Assembly (NCBI GenBank): GCA_022885665.1
Contig: JAGQDJ010000618.1
Location: forward strand, 310,001 to 374,000
Source of the DNA: Triops longicaudatus
Taxonomy: Eukaryota; Arthropoda; Branchiopoda; Notostraca; Triopsidae
Reading direction: 5' to 3'
Length of the DNA: 64,000 bases
The notes beneath the pieces are model-generated. The model saw only the letters and a list, made by a program, of their open reading frames with translations, searched no databases and was not told the DNA's origin. The translations under genes and the position numbers were made by a program. Shown one piece after another: positions 12,299-23,823 of the stretch (the stretch's first letter is position 1; every line of letters starts with the position of its first letter).

Positions 12299-12391
12299 AT
12301 TTATTTTTAACTTTTAATATCTTGGAAAAGTAAATTTTACCAAGTAAATTTGACATTATCGTAAAATTCGAAATTCAACTAAAAATTTTAA

Positions 12392-12405
12392 GGGGGGGGG
12401 GGGGG
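12392..12405. repeat. Poly-G tract
   Basis: A run of 14 G residues downstream of the tRNA gene; a simple homopolymer with likely uncertain length. Confidence 0.9.
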
Positions 12406-13091
12406 ATTGAACCACACTATCTTACAATCCTTTCCATTTTTAAGGACTACTTATTTTTTTTATTGAGTTTTCATGCGCTTTTTCTTCACGAGTTCGCGTC
12501 ATCCCTAAACTCTCCTCGCTCCCCTAGCTAGCTAGCTCGGAACAGCCATAAGCCTTAACACAGGAAGAGAGTCGAAGTTCACCATGTGATATTTAACATC
12601 GAGTTTTCCAACAGGCGAAAGGTTGCAACTGCGATTCCACGGAGAAAGGCTGGTCGATGAAGTACCTTCGGGGAGACAACGGAACCTGTAACTGTCCTAG
12701 TTATCTTCCGGTGGTGAAAATTCCAAAAAATCCAAATTGTGCCAAAAAAAGTCTCTTATTTTCAACCTCTTCTTGCCAGGAAATATGCCAAAACACAAAC
12801 TTGATTTTGATATTCCAAGAAAGTTTATTTACCTCTGAATCTAGCGAAACCTTATTTGATGCTTTTGATTGCGTGATTAAGGAGCAATAGACGGCCTACT
12901 CTTTCCTAGGAAAAGTTCAATGTTACCCCACGTGTTTTAGAACCCCGATTAACGGTACGCATTATAGATCTCAAATACGTTTGTAGTTTCAAATAAATCT
13001 GTACGAACGAGAATTACAATGTAGTTTATTCTTGATTAAATTACGATATATTCCCGAAGCCCATATTCAATATGTAATCAAAACAAAAAAT
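12406..13091. other. Spacer without recognised gene
   Basis: A 77-codon open frame at 12657-12890 has no homologue I know, no signal peptide and no splice partner. The rest is likely the 3' flank of TRIP4. Confidence 0.45.
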
Positions 13092-14621
13092 TAAGTTTTC
13101 TTCTTTAAAGATTTCCGCGCTGCAGCAAGTAAATGAGGGTCCAATTTATCTACGCAAAATAAATACGTAAGAATGACTAAAAACTACGTAAAAAATGGAA
13201 CACTATAATGTAGGGTCTTACAGATCTTATGCTGTCCCTTGACAGGGATAAAGACATTCAGTTCCCGAGGTTCGCTGCAGACAAATACGTACGGGGATTG
13301 ACTAAGACCTTTAGGGTATCGTTCCCGATACTCCTCCTGTGGCAAAACGTCAGTTACGGTAACACAACCTAACAGACAGCCAGCTGGGTAGTGTTTGGGA
13401 AACGAGGCAGGATCCTGACCAGCTTTCTTGTACATGCTTTCCACGTCTTCAACGTCTTCACTGGTTGGAACGCGGGATGCGGACGCAATCCACAACCTGC
13501 CGCGATGACTGGAATACCAAGTTCTGCCTTCTTCACTAAAAGCATACTCTCAATTTTTTGTACTACGAACACAAGTTTGAAATATTTTACGTTTTAATGC
13601 CTTTCACCAACAAACTCGCATACGGCTGATGCATGCTTAAGCAAAGTCCCGGGTCATTCATCAGCTGCAGTTCTGTGTCTTGAACACGTGACAAACTAAC
13701 ATCAGGCGCAGCAGGTTGCACGGAAGCCCACCCAACTTCCGTTGAAACATACTATAAATAAAAACTTTAAAAACGATATGTAATTAAAAGAGTGCAAGCT
13801 ACTTGAGGTTTAGGCAACGAATACTCTTCGGAAACGAGTTTGGAATCAACCGCCTGCTGAACTGACGAGTCTTTCAGCAAAGATTTGACGATGGCTTCCT
13901 GATCCAAAGCCGAGTAGTCATCGGTATCTTCGACAATTTTGCGTCCTAAAAAGCAACGTATTTAGAAAAATATGTAAAAAATTACTATGAAGCATTACCG
14001 GTAAAGTCAAGAGTGAATGTTTTGTTCTTGCCATAGCGACGATCGCGAAGCTCCTTTTCCTTTTTGCTAACTAGAGCTCTTTGCTGAGGTGAGAGCCAGC
14101 GATTGCTTTCGGATGCAAAATAATCTGACTCGTCATCAATGACTCGTGTGCGCGCTTCACTGATTACAAACTTAAATGCATATCTACAGGAATAAACGGT
14201 TGAAAAATGTTACCTCGTTCGGTCGTACTCCAGCAAGCGATTTTTTGCTTGTAACGCCTTCTGGAGATTGGTGTCTTTCGGATCGATTTCTACTTTACTG
14301 TCCAAGAGCTTTTGCAACAATTTTTCCGATTTACGAGATTCCCGAGCCAAGGTAGCTTCCTCCTCGTTAGTACAAACCTTTGTATTGGGGAAAGAGATTC
14401 GCATTAAAATAAAAAAAAGCATACTGAAGAAAATTACCAGAGTTTCACAGAAAACGCATGGACCGGAACCCTCTTTCGCACACACGATGCGACCACAACC
14501 AAGGCAATTATTAATTAAATCATGTTTTGTCGCTTGACAATCGCAACGATACCTCCCTATACATTAACACAAGAAAAATTAATTTCGCCATACTGTAGAC
14601 ACAATTACGTTTACTTGACAT
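13092..14621 (-). CDS. TRIP4: Activating signal cointegrator 1 (TRIP4/ASC-1)
   Basis: Minus-strand multi-exon gene. It opens with a 13-nt coding exon (ATG at 14621, donor GTAATT) joined to an exon encoding RYRCDCQATKHDLINNCLGC, GRIVC and GSGPCVFC: the C2HC5 zinc finger with its Cys/His pattern intact. Family blocks follow: KSEKLLQKLLDSKVEIDPKD, RLLEYDRT, RVIDDESDYFASES, then the ASCH domain with WIASASR, YPAGCLLGCVTVTDVLPQEE and SPYVFVCSEP. It ends AAARKSLKKKT. TRIP4 is the scaffold of the ASC-1 complex with ASCC1-3, which coactivates transcription and clears collided ribosomes and alkylation damage. Human TRIP4 has roughly 165 residues before the zinc finger; here the finger begins almost at the start codon. 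Either the N-terminal region is missing in this lineage or I have not found further upstream exons. Confidence 0.92.
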
Positions 14622-14917
14622 TTTCCTTTTGTGGAAATGTTATTGACAGATCTGTAATTTATGACAAACACGTGAACGAATCAGCCAAGTTTGTTTGTAC
14701 GATAAGCGACACGAAAATTTCCTAGAAGGTCCATTGACTTTACGAATCCGATGAGTGCGCCATTAGTGGTTGTTCTAAGGAACCTGGCTGCGTTTCAGAA
14801 AATTACCTTCATTTCTGTGATTTCATATTTGTGTAGATCAACGACTCATACACATCTTATTTTCCAAACACTTTTATATTTTATTAAACAAAAAAAGTAC
14901 GTAGTTGACACGTTTAA
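14622..14917. other. Spacer between TRIP4 and TMEM39
   Basis: About 300 bp between two tandem minus-strand genes. It must hold the TMEM39 3' end and the TRIP4 promoter. No feature recognised. Confidence 0.4.
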
Positions 14918-16833
14918 TCAATTTTCAAAAAGTTTCTCCACTAAAGGGTTGTTACACATTTCTTCCGCTCGGTAAACCCGCCATAATACCAAATAGTCAC
15001 GAACAACTTTGTACAACACGTAATAATTCAGTGAGAGTAGAATGCTACATGAAATGATATGTTGCCATTCCGAGCACCCCAGTAACGAGACTAGCTGAAG
15101 TACCACCAAGAAAACTTGCACAGCCAAAAGCAAACACTGGGCCAACGCGGGTCTCGCAAATAAAACCTTACAACAGATCGCATTACTATAAATTATCTGT
15201 AAACAAAAGAGCTTACATTAAACCGCACATGAGATGTGCAGCCAGGTTCCGCGGCAGTATTAATGCCACAGGCTGCATACGAATTTCCCTTATACCGCAC
15301 CACAGTTCCACGCTGAGCAATCATGTCTTCATCCCAACTGAAAATTAAAAAAATAAATGTTTATAAAGCGCAAGAGTTTGTGAAACTAAAGTTTTTCTAC
15401 AGGCTAAAAAGACATCTTACTCGACACAGTTTTTGAGATCACTCGGCGTGTCAATCAAGGTCCACTGGCCTAAATGTAACGCCGCTTTGTGCAGAACGTC
15501 ACAGTATCTGAAATATCCGTAAGTTGAAAAACTGAGATAAACGACAACTGAAAAAAATAGTACCTCGGTGGATAGACATAGATGGCGAATAATGTGAAAT
15601 GGCCAAGCCATACAAGGAAAAAATGCTGCGTAGCCCAGTTTATGTCAAAAACCGTCGTTGACTAAATTGGTGACGACATTACATCACGGAAATCATTTCA
15701 TTTACTGTTACTCACCTGAACAAACAGACATGGAACTAGCGCTGAGTAGTACGCGGCAGTTAATGCATGAAACAGCGCCCGTTTCAGACGGCGATTGAAA
15801 TCTGTTTTCAATAACGAAACTTCGTGACGGACTTCTTTGCCTTTGCCGTTACAACTGTGTATGTGTGGTCCCACGTCTTAAGAATGTAAAGCTAATTTTA
15901 CTATTACTGCGAAATTTATTCGGTAAACTTGTACAGTACTTACACTCCGGCACGATTTCGAATAGCGGCGCAAACTGGAATCGAAATAATGCTAGGCAGA
16001 CCACCAGCCTTTGAGAAAGAATATTTAATACTTTATTTTGCAGGACCTCTCGACTTGGATGAATACTTACGGATAGCAAAGGTATAGTAAGGATATCAAA
16101 GGATAAGCGCGGCCTATGCTGAATAAAAGCCATAATTGAACTCCAGCCAAACAGCATGCAAAAATCCACCTAAAAGAATTTGTCAAAACGTTATACTTTA
16201 AGTGCGAAGGGCATAAAAAATATAAATAAAAATGAAACATGAGCGGCAAGGCGGTTGATCCTAATGAGAAAAGATTGTTATACTTGCAACTTTTTAAAAC
16301 GAGAGGAAGCACGTTCTTAGTGCTGAAATATATCACAATTCTTTTCATGCAGCTCCAAACGAGTCTTCTGACGAGCATAACGATCAGGAAGCTGAGAACT
16401 TTGTAGTCAATCAAGTGAAAATTCTGAAATTGTTAAAAATAACTTAAAACGCGCTTCAGGTTAATTAAGGAAAATTACAATGGCGAAATTGATGTACGAA
16501 TGTGGAAGCCACCAAACGGTTCTGTAGACATGTAAATATTGTAGAAATAAGGAAACGAGGCTGTAAACGCAGGAAATGCTTTCAAACACAAGTTCTCCAT
16601 CCTCGGGCATGTACGGAGTTACTATGTGCTTCGGGGTTGGAAAAGCTTCTCCAAATCTAATGAGGAAAAAAGGAGTTAAAATTTGACACAGGTCCAACTC
16701 ATTTTCACCTGTCACTCGATGTCTGCGCAGCTGTGTTGACCGAGTTAACGGGCGCGGATTGCTGAGTAGGTTTCACAGCAGGAAGAGCTGACGGAGCCGT
16801 CGACGAAGTGCGAAAAGACGTCCTTCTACCCAT
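14918..16833 (-). CDS. TMEM39A: TMEM39 (TMEM39A/B; SUSR2) multi-pass membrane protein
   Basis: About ten minus-strand exons. The N-terminus MGRRTSFRTSSTAPSALP is Ser/Pro-rich as in the family. Diagnostic blocks: PEDGELVFESI, LFLQYLHVYRTVWWLPHSYI, NFHLIDYKVLSFLIVMLVRR, EVSLLKTDFNRRLKRALFHA, AAYYSALVPCLFV, RYCDVLHKAALHLGQW and LLSLNYYVLYKVVRDYLVL near the end. These correspond one by one to human TMEM39A (for example [49 protein letters not shown]). Several hydrophobic segments fit the expected multi-pass ER topology. Family members sit in the ER, help COPII export of SAC1 and so control PI4P, autophagy and lysosome position; worm SUSR-2 supports collagen secretion. One invertebrate gene is orthologous to both vertebrate copies, so A versus B is not meaningful. 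Confidence 0.94.
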
Positions 16834-18173
16834 GGATGTTGGCAGTTAAACTCACCGTAGCGCGTCAAATTTTCCCTGATCTCTCAAAGGCAACAATTCA
16901 TGACGAGTTGGGACTGTAAGAATTTGAGAGAAAAGTTTTATCTTCACTGTTTTTTGGTCAGTTTTACATTTACCAAAACAAACGTTACTGAGCGCCATCT
17001 GTGAAATATTACAAGAACAAACGCAGCGGACCCGTCTTGTGCGGAATTTATTGGCGTGGTCCTAAGAATATTATTTTTTTTTAAATACTTTTTCACATTA
17101 GAAAAAAAAATGGAAAAGCATTAGGTAAGGACAGAAAAATATAATAAAAATGTCAATAGCTGTAAGAAATCTTCGCTTTTTGCAGTGGAGATAACGAGAA
17201 AATCGTAGTCCCGACCCTTTTTCTGTATTTTATTTTTTATTTCATTCTACAGCGTATTTTTGAGTTAAATGATTAAAAATAAACTAGCCTAACCCAACCC
17301 AAGGTAACTTAAAATAAAGGGACTTAACCTTATTGTTCCAAACTATTGCGACAACGCAAAATACCGTATAGGACCCCTTTCACGCGGTTTTCCTCGTATT
17401 TCGCAGCTTACGATGAGCGCTTCATGAGATGCCTTCTTGCGTGGTTTCTTTAAACGCTTCAAATGACTAGGGCTAACTGACAATTCCTTATTTTTATGAT
17501 GAAACTCTGAATTACCTGAGCTAGTTAAGTCGAATAAGTGCTCAATTCGCTCAAGTGAAAGGCTGCGTTTCATAAAAATAAGAAAGAACTTGAATGCAGA
17601 GAAATAATGCATGGACACAAAATTGTGCTAAATCTTACAAGGGCTTATTTTTTACTCGCTCGTTTGTACAGTACGTTTCAAAAAATACCTCGATACCTTA
17701 ATAAATAGGAATACAACAATTTCCCCCTGCGACTCCATGAGCACAAAAATGTAAAAATAATAAAAAAAAAATCATGGAATCGGCTCTATGTGAACAAAAA
17801 GGACGTAAACTAGGTTACATTATTACATAGATTTGGCATTTGAGGACACATAAACCTACACAATATAAATACAAGTTTCGTACTGGTGGCCTGAACAGTG
17901 TAACACTTTGGATTTGGTTCTTCAACCCAAAATAAAATGAAGGTAAGAAACGCCAACAAAATACTGCCTACAAAAATAGTTTTTCGCATTTGGTTAAGTT
18001 TGGATGCCATGAACGAATGCCAAAAAAATGTTTCACGCTGAGGTATATGTTCTCTGATACACGATCCCCCTTCCCGTTTTTTTTTTTTTTGCCAACACAA
18101 TCTGCCAACCACTCCACGAAAAAAAGATGACAAAAAAGATACAATACATTATTACACTCTCTAACTCCCTTTG
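16834..18173. other. Spacer and probable naked-cuticle 3' untranslated region
   Basis: Sequence between TMEM39 and the nkd stop codon. The part from 18173 down to about 17.8 kb is AT-rich and likely nkd 3' untranslated sequence. Only one open frame merits mention (17343-17572, listed separately). Confidence 0.4.
17343..17572 (-). CDS. Small basic open reading frame, doubtful
   Basis: ATG at 17572 opens 76 codons (MKRSLSLERIEHLFDL at the start, ending PIRYFALSQ). The middle is Lys/Arg-rich (HLKRLKKPRKKASHEALIV) and resembles a nuclear localisation signal. I know no family that matches, and no clear upstream exon joins it. It could be the last exon of an unrecognised gene, a small protein, or chance. 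Kept because its composition looks more protein-like than neighbouring frames. Confidence 0.22.
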
Positions 18174-21100
18174 TTACGCACTTTGAGCATAATGGTAGTA
18201 ATGGTGGTGATAATGAACATGGTGATGTTCATGTCTGGCCACGCCTGCACGCCTCGCTTTCCCTGCCGGAGGTGTCGGAGCGGTTTTCGGGCCACAATCC
18301 TCTTCTTCGGCCTCACTTTCGTCATCTTCTGCATCAGCTTCCGTTCCCGCTTCGTCATTTGCATTGGCCAAGTGTTCCCGGACCAACCAGTGAGCCACTT
18401 GAGCCATGGCTCGTGCATGATCCCGTTCACGGTTCTTGTGTTTCAGCTGATGCAAGGGCGATCCGTGATTATGGACATGGTTTTGGGTTCGCGTTCGCCA
18501 CGGTGACGTCATCGGCTCAGCGTACTCTTTCCACGTGACCTCTTCGGCTTGTTTGGCGTCCCAATGCCGCTGCTTTTCTTTCAACACCCCCTTGGTTAAC
18601 TTGGCACCACATTTGCCCTCCGTTAACTGGGATGGCGGCTGTTGGCAGCCGCAGAACGGTAACGGCGCTGTCCGACAATGAGATTCATGTTCTGCTTGTT
18701 CCGCACTCCACAAACGCCCGTTTTTTCGCGGTGTCGGGTGCTGCGAATGCGGGTGCGAGCCGTACTCATCTACCGGGTCAATCTGCACTCGCCAACGCCA
18801 GTAATCTGCCTCGGCATTGGAATTTGCATTATTTCTATGATGCGACACATTAAAATTGTTGCGTTTCAAATTGGCCCGTAAGGCTTCCAAAGGCTCCAGC
18901 AAAGGGTGACATTCTTCAAAATCTTCAGGAGCGAATTTACTCACTTGCTCAGAGTGATCGTGGGCACAACATTTCCGTCTACTGCGTCGGGGTGAAGAGG
19001 CACTGGCTAACCGTGATTTAGGCGTGGGTTTATTACTGTTATTCACTTCCAGGTTAGGGTGATCGAGGACGTTTTTTACGAGGTATTCCGGTGTAGGATT
19101 AGGTACAACAGCTCGGCATTCACGACAGTTACAGTAATCATCCACCACGGCACAGGGCGCCTGCCGTGAATCGACGGCCTGTTCCTTGTCCTTTTTACGG
19201 CGGTACGAATTCCGGGGTGATTCCCAGCACTTCCTGCCCCGTTGTTCCGTCAATACGTTTAGATTCACGTCTTTCTTAAGGCAACACGATGAAGGCGTGG
19301 GCAGGTTGTTCAGCTTGGCAGCCACGTTAGCCAGTTTTTCTGCCACGGCAGCATGGGAATTGCTTTCGGTGTTGTTAGGGTCGTAGTGGTTTTCCTCGCT
19401 CGAGTCCTTTTCGCGTTCTTTTTCTTTTTCCTTCTCGGCAGACACGACCAACTTTACATGCACTGTTTTGCTCTTCGCCGGCGATAAACGCACCGACAAT
19501 CCCAAGGCATCATAAATGGTTCTCACCAGCCCGGCTACATCCTATAACCGTTGAAAAAACAAACAATGAATCCACTCCATGCTTGACACGGTTAAATAAG
19601 CAAGAGAAGCAGTGTTTTCTTACGTCTTTGCTAATCTTGCCGTGGCCTTCCAAATCGTACAACGTGAACGAGAATTCTTTGGGGGTGTCGGCCGCGTCTT
19701 CGGAGTCGTTCATCTCGAGCGAGACGTCGCATTGTACTTCCTGTGGACATGAATAAAAAATAAAATACTCCAATTTACGACTGCAATTAATAAAGAGCGT
19801 TGCTTTTTTACGTAGTTGGGTTAGAAAATAAAAAAAAAATACGCGAAAAAGAAGTAATAAAATCTTAAGATAAAGAACTTTAAAAAAGATAATAACTACA
19901 TATGATGCGACGATACAAGATAAACTAACAATATATTAGACGAACTTGCAAGTACTACATTCATTTGATATGAAAGTAAACAAAAAATAAAACAATACAC
20001 ATACAGAATGACGATTTTTTTCTAAAGTTTACATGACATCAAATGACGGACTCAAAGCAATCGTTATCGCACGATAACCCGTGTGAATAATTATGTAAAA
20101 ATTACACGTGTACATACAGTCTAATGCTAAATTGTCAGAGCTTCATTGAAAGGTTCCTATCACGAACCTCCAGGAGATAAGCTGTTCGGTACATCCAAAG
20201 TTCACTATATCAGACAGGTTGTATATTTACATAAACAAGGAAAAGAGTTGGTACGGTAACAATTAAATTTTCGACAAAATTAAGCCACACTTTTATTAAT
20301 ACCTAAATTCTATGTTAACTTATCCAGCTACACTATGTGAATAATCGGTGAACCTTAACAATAAAAGAAACAGATACGATACACGTTGTGTAAAGTGACG
20401 CCGTAGTCATTCTTCGTAACCCATTTGAAGAGCACAAAGTATGTTCGTAAGTGCTACTGACATACGAGTTTAACAATACGACCGAAACCCCAAAGTTAAC
20501 AGGATACAATGCAATCTTTTACCACAGCTGTTAGTCATATCGTGGACGCAATATGAACTTACTTGGCAACGCAAGTGGGAAGCATCTGTATTGTCACTTT
20601 CATCTTTGCCGCCGTTGGATGGTCGGGACACCAGCAAAACCGAGGTGCGGGGCGTCATGGGCGGTCGGTTGGATAAACCTATAGTGGGCGTTGCTGTACT
20701 CGCTCTGTCTTCTTCTCGCCCCAGTAATTGCTCTGTGTCAGACGCCGCTCTCAAGTCTGCTTCCGAAGGTAGGATCACTGCAGCAACGGGTTGCCCATAA
20801 CAAAAGAGCCAAGTTATTTTTTCTATTCCTCAGCTAATTTTCGCACGACTCAAAGGGATTTATCACATACACTCCAACCAAATCAAAAGAACAGACTTTT
20901 TCTCTCTCTCTTTTCCTTTTCACCTCCCTCGCGCGAAAAAGTCGGGGACAAAAGATAAATGGACTTGGAAAAGGCCACACAATAATCCCAGTCCGTGAAA
21001 TTTCCCTTGATGGTCTTCTATACAAGAGAAAAGCTATGGCCCTAAAGGCCTAAAAAGTCCCCGGCATGGAAAAGCGCCCAGCACGGCCCTTTTGCTGCGC

Positions 21101-22409
21101 CAACTGGTTTTCTTGGCACATTTATTTTGTTCAGTTCAGAAACGGCTGCTTCCCTTTTTCTTTTTCCCTTTCTTGCTCCGTTCCTTCCTTTTGGCTCAGT
21201 GGCCATCATGCAGAGCGAGCCGAGCGAGCCAACAAAGCCCAGCAAAGCGTAAAAAGGCAAAAGGGAAAAGCCCCTGCAGGCCATGCACAGCCATTTATCG
21301 CCGTGGCGGAGCAAGATAAAAGGGACACGAAGCGGCGGCGGCCACTTCAAAGAAAAGCCCATTTCCCTCCCCACACCCTGCGGACTCTGAACTTGGCCCA
21401 CCGCCCTTTTCTTTGGCCTTTTTAGACATTCTTTCGGGTTTCAGCTGCTCTCGCTCAAGGACCTCAAAACCTTAAGTCGCAATATGTAAACCCTTTTGCG
21501 CTATTCACTCTTTTCGCCAAACTTTTTCAAAAGACACCCCATATCCCATCCTTTCAAAACCTCCGACATTGAGAATTGGAAATGAACAGAAGTAAAAACT
21601 TTAAAAATAAAGCTACAAAAACTAAAATAAGACAATCAAAAAAGTAAAAAAAGTGAAGAGTGCTACGCACGTTACGAGAGGACAAACAACCTTTCTGGTG
21701 ATTGCTTCCAAAGCTTGGAAGAAAAAGGGTTTAAAAATAAGTTAAAGATAGCTAGTCATTAAACCAAGGTCGATCTGTTATCTGAAAGGGGGGACACGAG
21801 AGTTTCGTATACGAGCACAACAAAAAGTCGGGAAACCAGGGTGTGGTAGTTAGCGGAGAAGCTCTAGCGTGTCGAGCTCCGCCCCTTTTTTCATGGCGCA
21901 CAAGGTTTCATTTCCATTTCGCTATGGCCGACGCGGCGGCGGAACGCGGTACACACAAAGCGATGCCGACAACCGGTTTGCGTGGGGTGGTGGTTTTTCA
22001 GCGAGGGGGAGGGTGCACATCGGCCAAAAGGCAAAGGAAATTCTTTGGGCCGAGTCCGAGATGCCGCCAAACACGGGCCCGGGGATGGATGGACGGATGA
22101 GGAGGGGGACACGGAAAATGAAAAGATGAACACGAAAGACGGAGAAAAAGAACTTGAGAACGTCCGAAAGAAGAGGAAGCTCGCTTTGGAAAGGATACGG
22201 CTGGGGAAGAATACAAGGAGCGCCCTTGTCTTGTATCATAACGAAGCGCTTGACACGGCTCGGACTATGACGTCACTGATTGCTCTCGTCCTCGTCCCTT
22301 TTTTTAGTGGAGTGTTGCGATTGTCAATGTCTTTCTTTCTTTTACCTGAGATGTGTCGGTATCCATTGAGAAGTTTCGCTTTCCACCATTTGACTACTTG
22401 CGCCGCCAT
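18174..22409 (-). CDS. nkd: Naked cuticle homologue, Wnt feedback inhibitor
   Basis: Four coding exons with consistent phases: 22409-22346, 20777-20563, 19740-19624 and 19541-18174, giving about 587 residues. Exon 1 encodes MAAQVVKWWKAKLLNGYRH, matching the start of Drosophila Nkd (MAGNIVKWWKHKILGGYKQ). Exons 3-4 carry VQCDVSLEM and the single EF-hand, EFSFTLYDLEGHGKISKD followed by VAGLVRTIYDALGLSV and SKTVHVKLVVS. Exon 4 is a long low-complexity region with Cys clusters (CNCREC, RRSRRKCCAHDH) and ends in a His/Tyr-rich tail (HEHHHVHYHHHYYHY), also typical of NKD. Nkd binds Dishevelled and dampens canonical Wnt signalling; it is usually itself a Wnt target. There is no MG- myristoylation start, in contrast to vertebrate NKD. 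Intron 1 is about 1.57 kb, by far the longest of the gene. Confidence 0.95.
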
Positions 22410-23823
22410 TTGCCTGTTAAAAATTACAATTAAAATACGTGAAATGAGTATACTTTTTACATATTGCAAACGAAAAACCAGTTCAGTGCAATTTCCGCTC
22501 ATAATAAACCTTGCGAATTATAAACACGGACAGGAAGGAGTTCAAGGAAAAGGGGGAAGGCAAGAAAAGATGGAATATACCCCCAAACCCCCTTTAAAGC
22601 TGACCCAAGAGCAAGCGAGATAAGGAAAAGGTGTAATTACTAATCCGTCCGCTCGGTACAACAGCGCCATTGGCCTATCAAACAGTCTTGGTACGTGTAC
22701 AAAGGACTCGCCGCCACAAGCCACACAGCCGCCGCCGGAAAAAGGGGCTAACACAGGCAAAGGAAGGAAAGATGACGAGAAGGTAGATGGAAAAGAGAAG
22801 ATGAGGGAACGTGGGAAGAAAGGAGAAGGTCGGAAATAGGGGAGACCTAAAAGGAAGGCAAGAATGCCTACTACCAAAGGCAACTAATTTTTTTATTTTG
22901 TTTTTGATTAGTTTTTTTTATATATTCTTTCGGCGCTCCGACGGAGCTTCCTGATTTACACGGATTTGTATGTGAACATAGCAGAATGCAGTACGCACAT
23001 TCTACGCATGCATAGAAAGAATAGTTGGACAAGAGCCAAAAGAAGCAATCGAGACTAAGGACCAGAAAAACAGATTTCATTAGAAAAAAAGAGATGGTAA
23101 TAAAAGGGTAAATGGGAAGCAAGCTATGCGACATTGTAACTTGGTACTTAATCTAGGATTTCGAGAAGAATGGAGCAAAAAAGTAAGGGGTCGTAGGAAT
23201 CTTACTTTGTATTGGAAGGAGATTCCTGGGTTCAGGTCATATCAATGAAAAACACGTTTCTACATCCTAGAGTGAGGGTATATCCGAACGTATGATAAAC
23301 ACGCACATGTTCCAAAGGGGTTTTGGGTACAAGTAAACAATTCCTTCGGCCGTTCAGAAAACGGAGCTTGTCAGGCACGCTATACGCACATATGGTACTC
23401 ACAACTTGACTGATAGCGGTGTGCTCTCGTACTGGTTCAAGAATGAACTTGCACCCGCAACTAGCCGCAGCTCGCGTGCACGGTATTTACGTGCAACTGC
23501 AGGCTGATGAAGGAAAATTTCTCACGTAGTAAGCTTGTTCTGCCATCTGGTAGGAGCTACAAAAAGTAGCTTCCAGACATCTAGCGGTCTGAGATAGGAT
23601 CCGTCTTGCTAGAAAGAGCGCTAGTTTCAAAAAGTTATGGGTTCTGATTGCATTTTCAAACACCATTCAACGTAATTACACTATTTGTTACACAATTTTG
23701 TAAAAAGAATAACTTTATGTATTTATTTTTCTTGGTTAACCAACTGGCACAGACCAGGCTTAATTCGCATAGTAACAGAACTTCTACAAATTAACACAAT
23801 AAAAAAAAACGACAACGAATTCC
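22410..23823. other. Spacer upstream of nkd, downstream of TONSL
   Basis: Probably holds the nkd promoter and 5' untranslated exons. The many open frames between 21.0 and 22.9 kb on both strands are mutual shadows of a purine/pyrimidine-biased stretch. No further gene recognised. Confidence 0.45.

Noticed and set aside
12657..12890. 77-codon frame with several cysteines
   Set aside because: No signal peptide, no homologue recognised, and no splice or promoter support.
21042..22883. Dense overlapping frames on both strands inside and upstream of nkd
   Set aside because: They shadow each other in a biased, low-complexity stretch, carry no domain, and most fall in the first nkd intron; only the VVKWW exon on the minus strand is supported.
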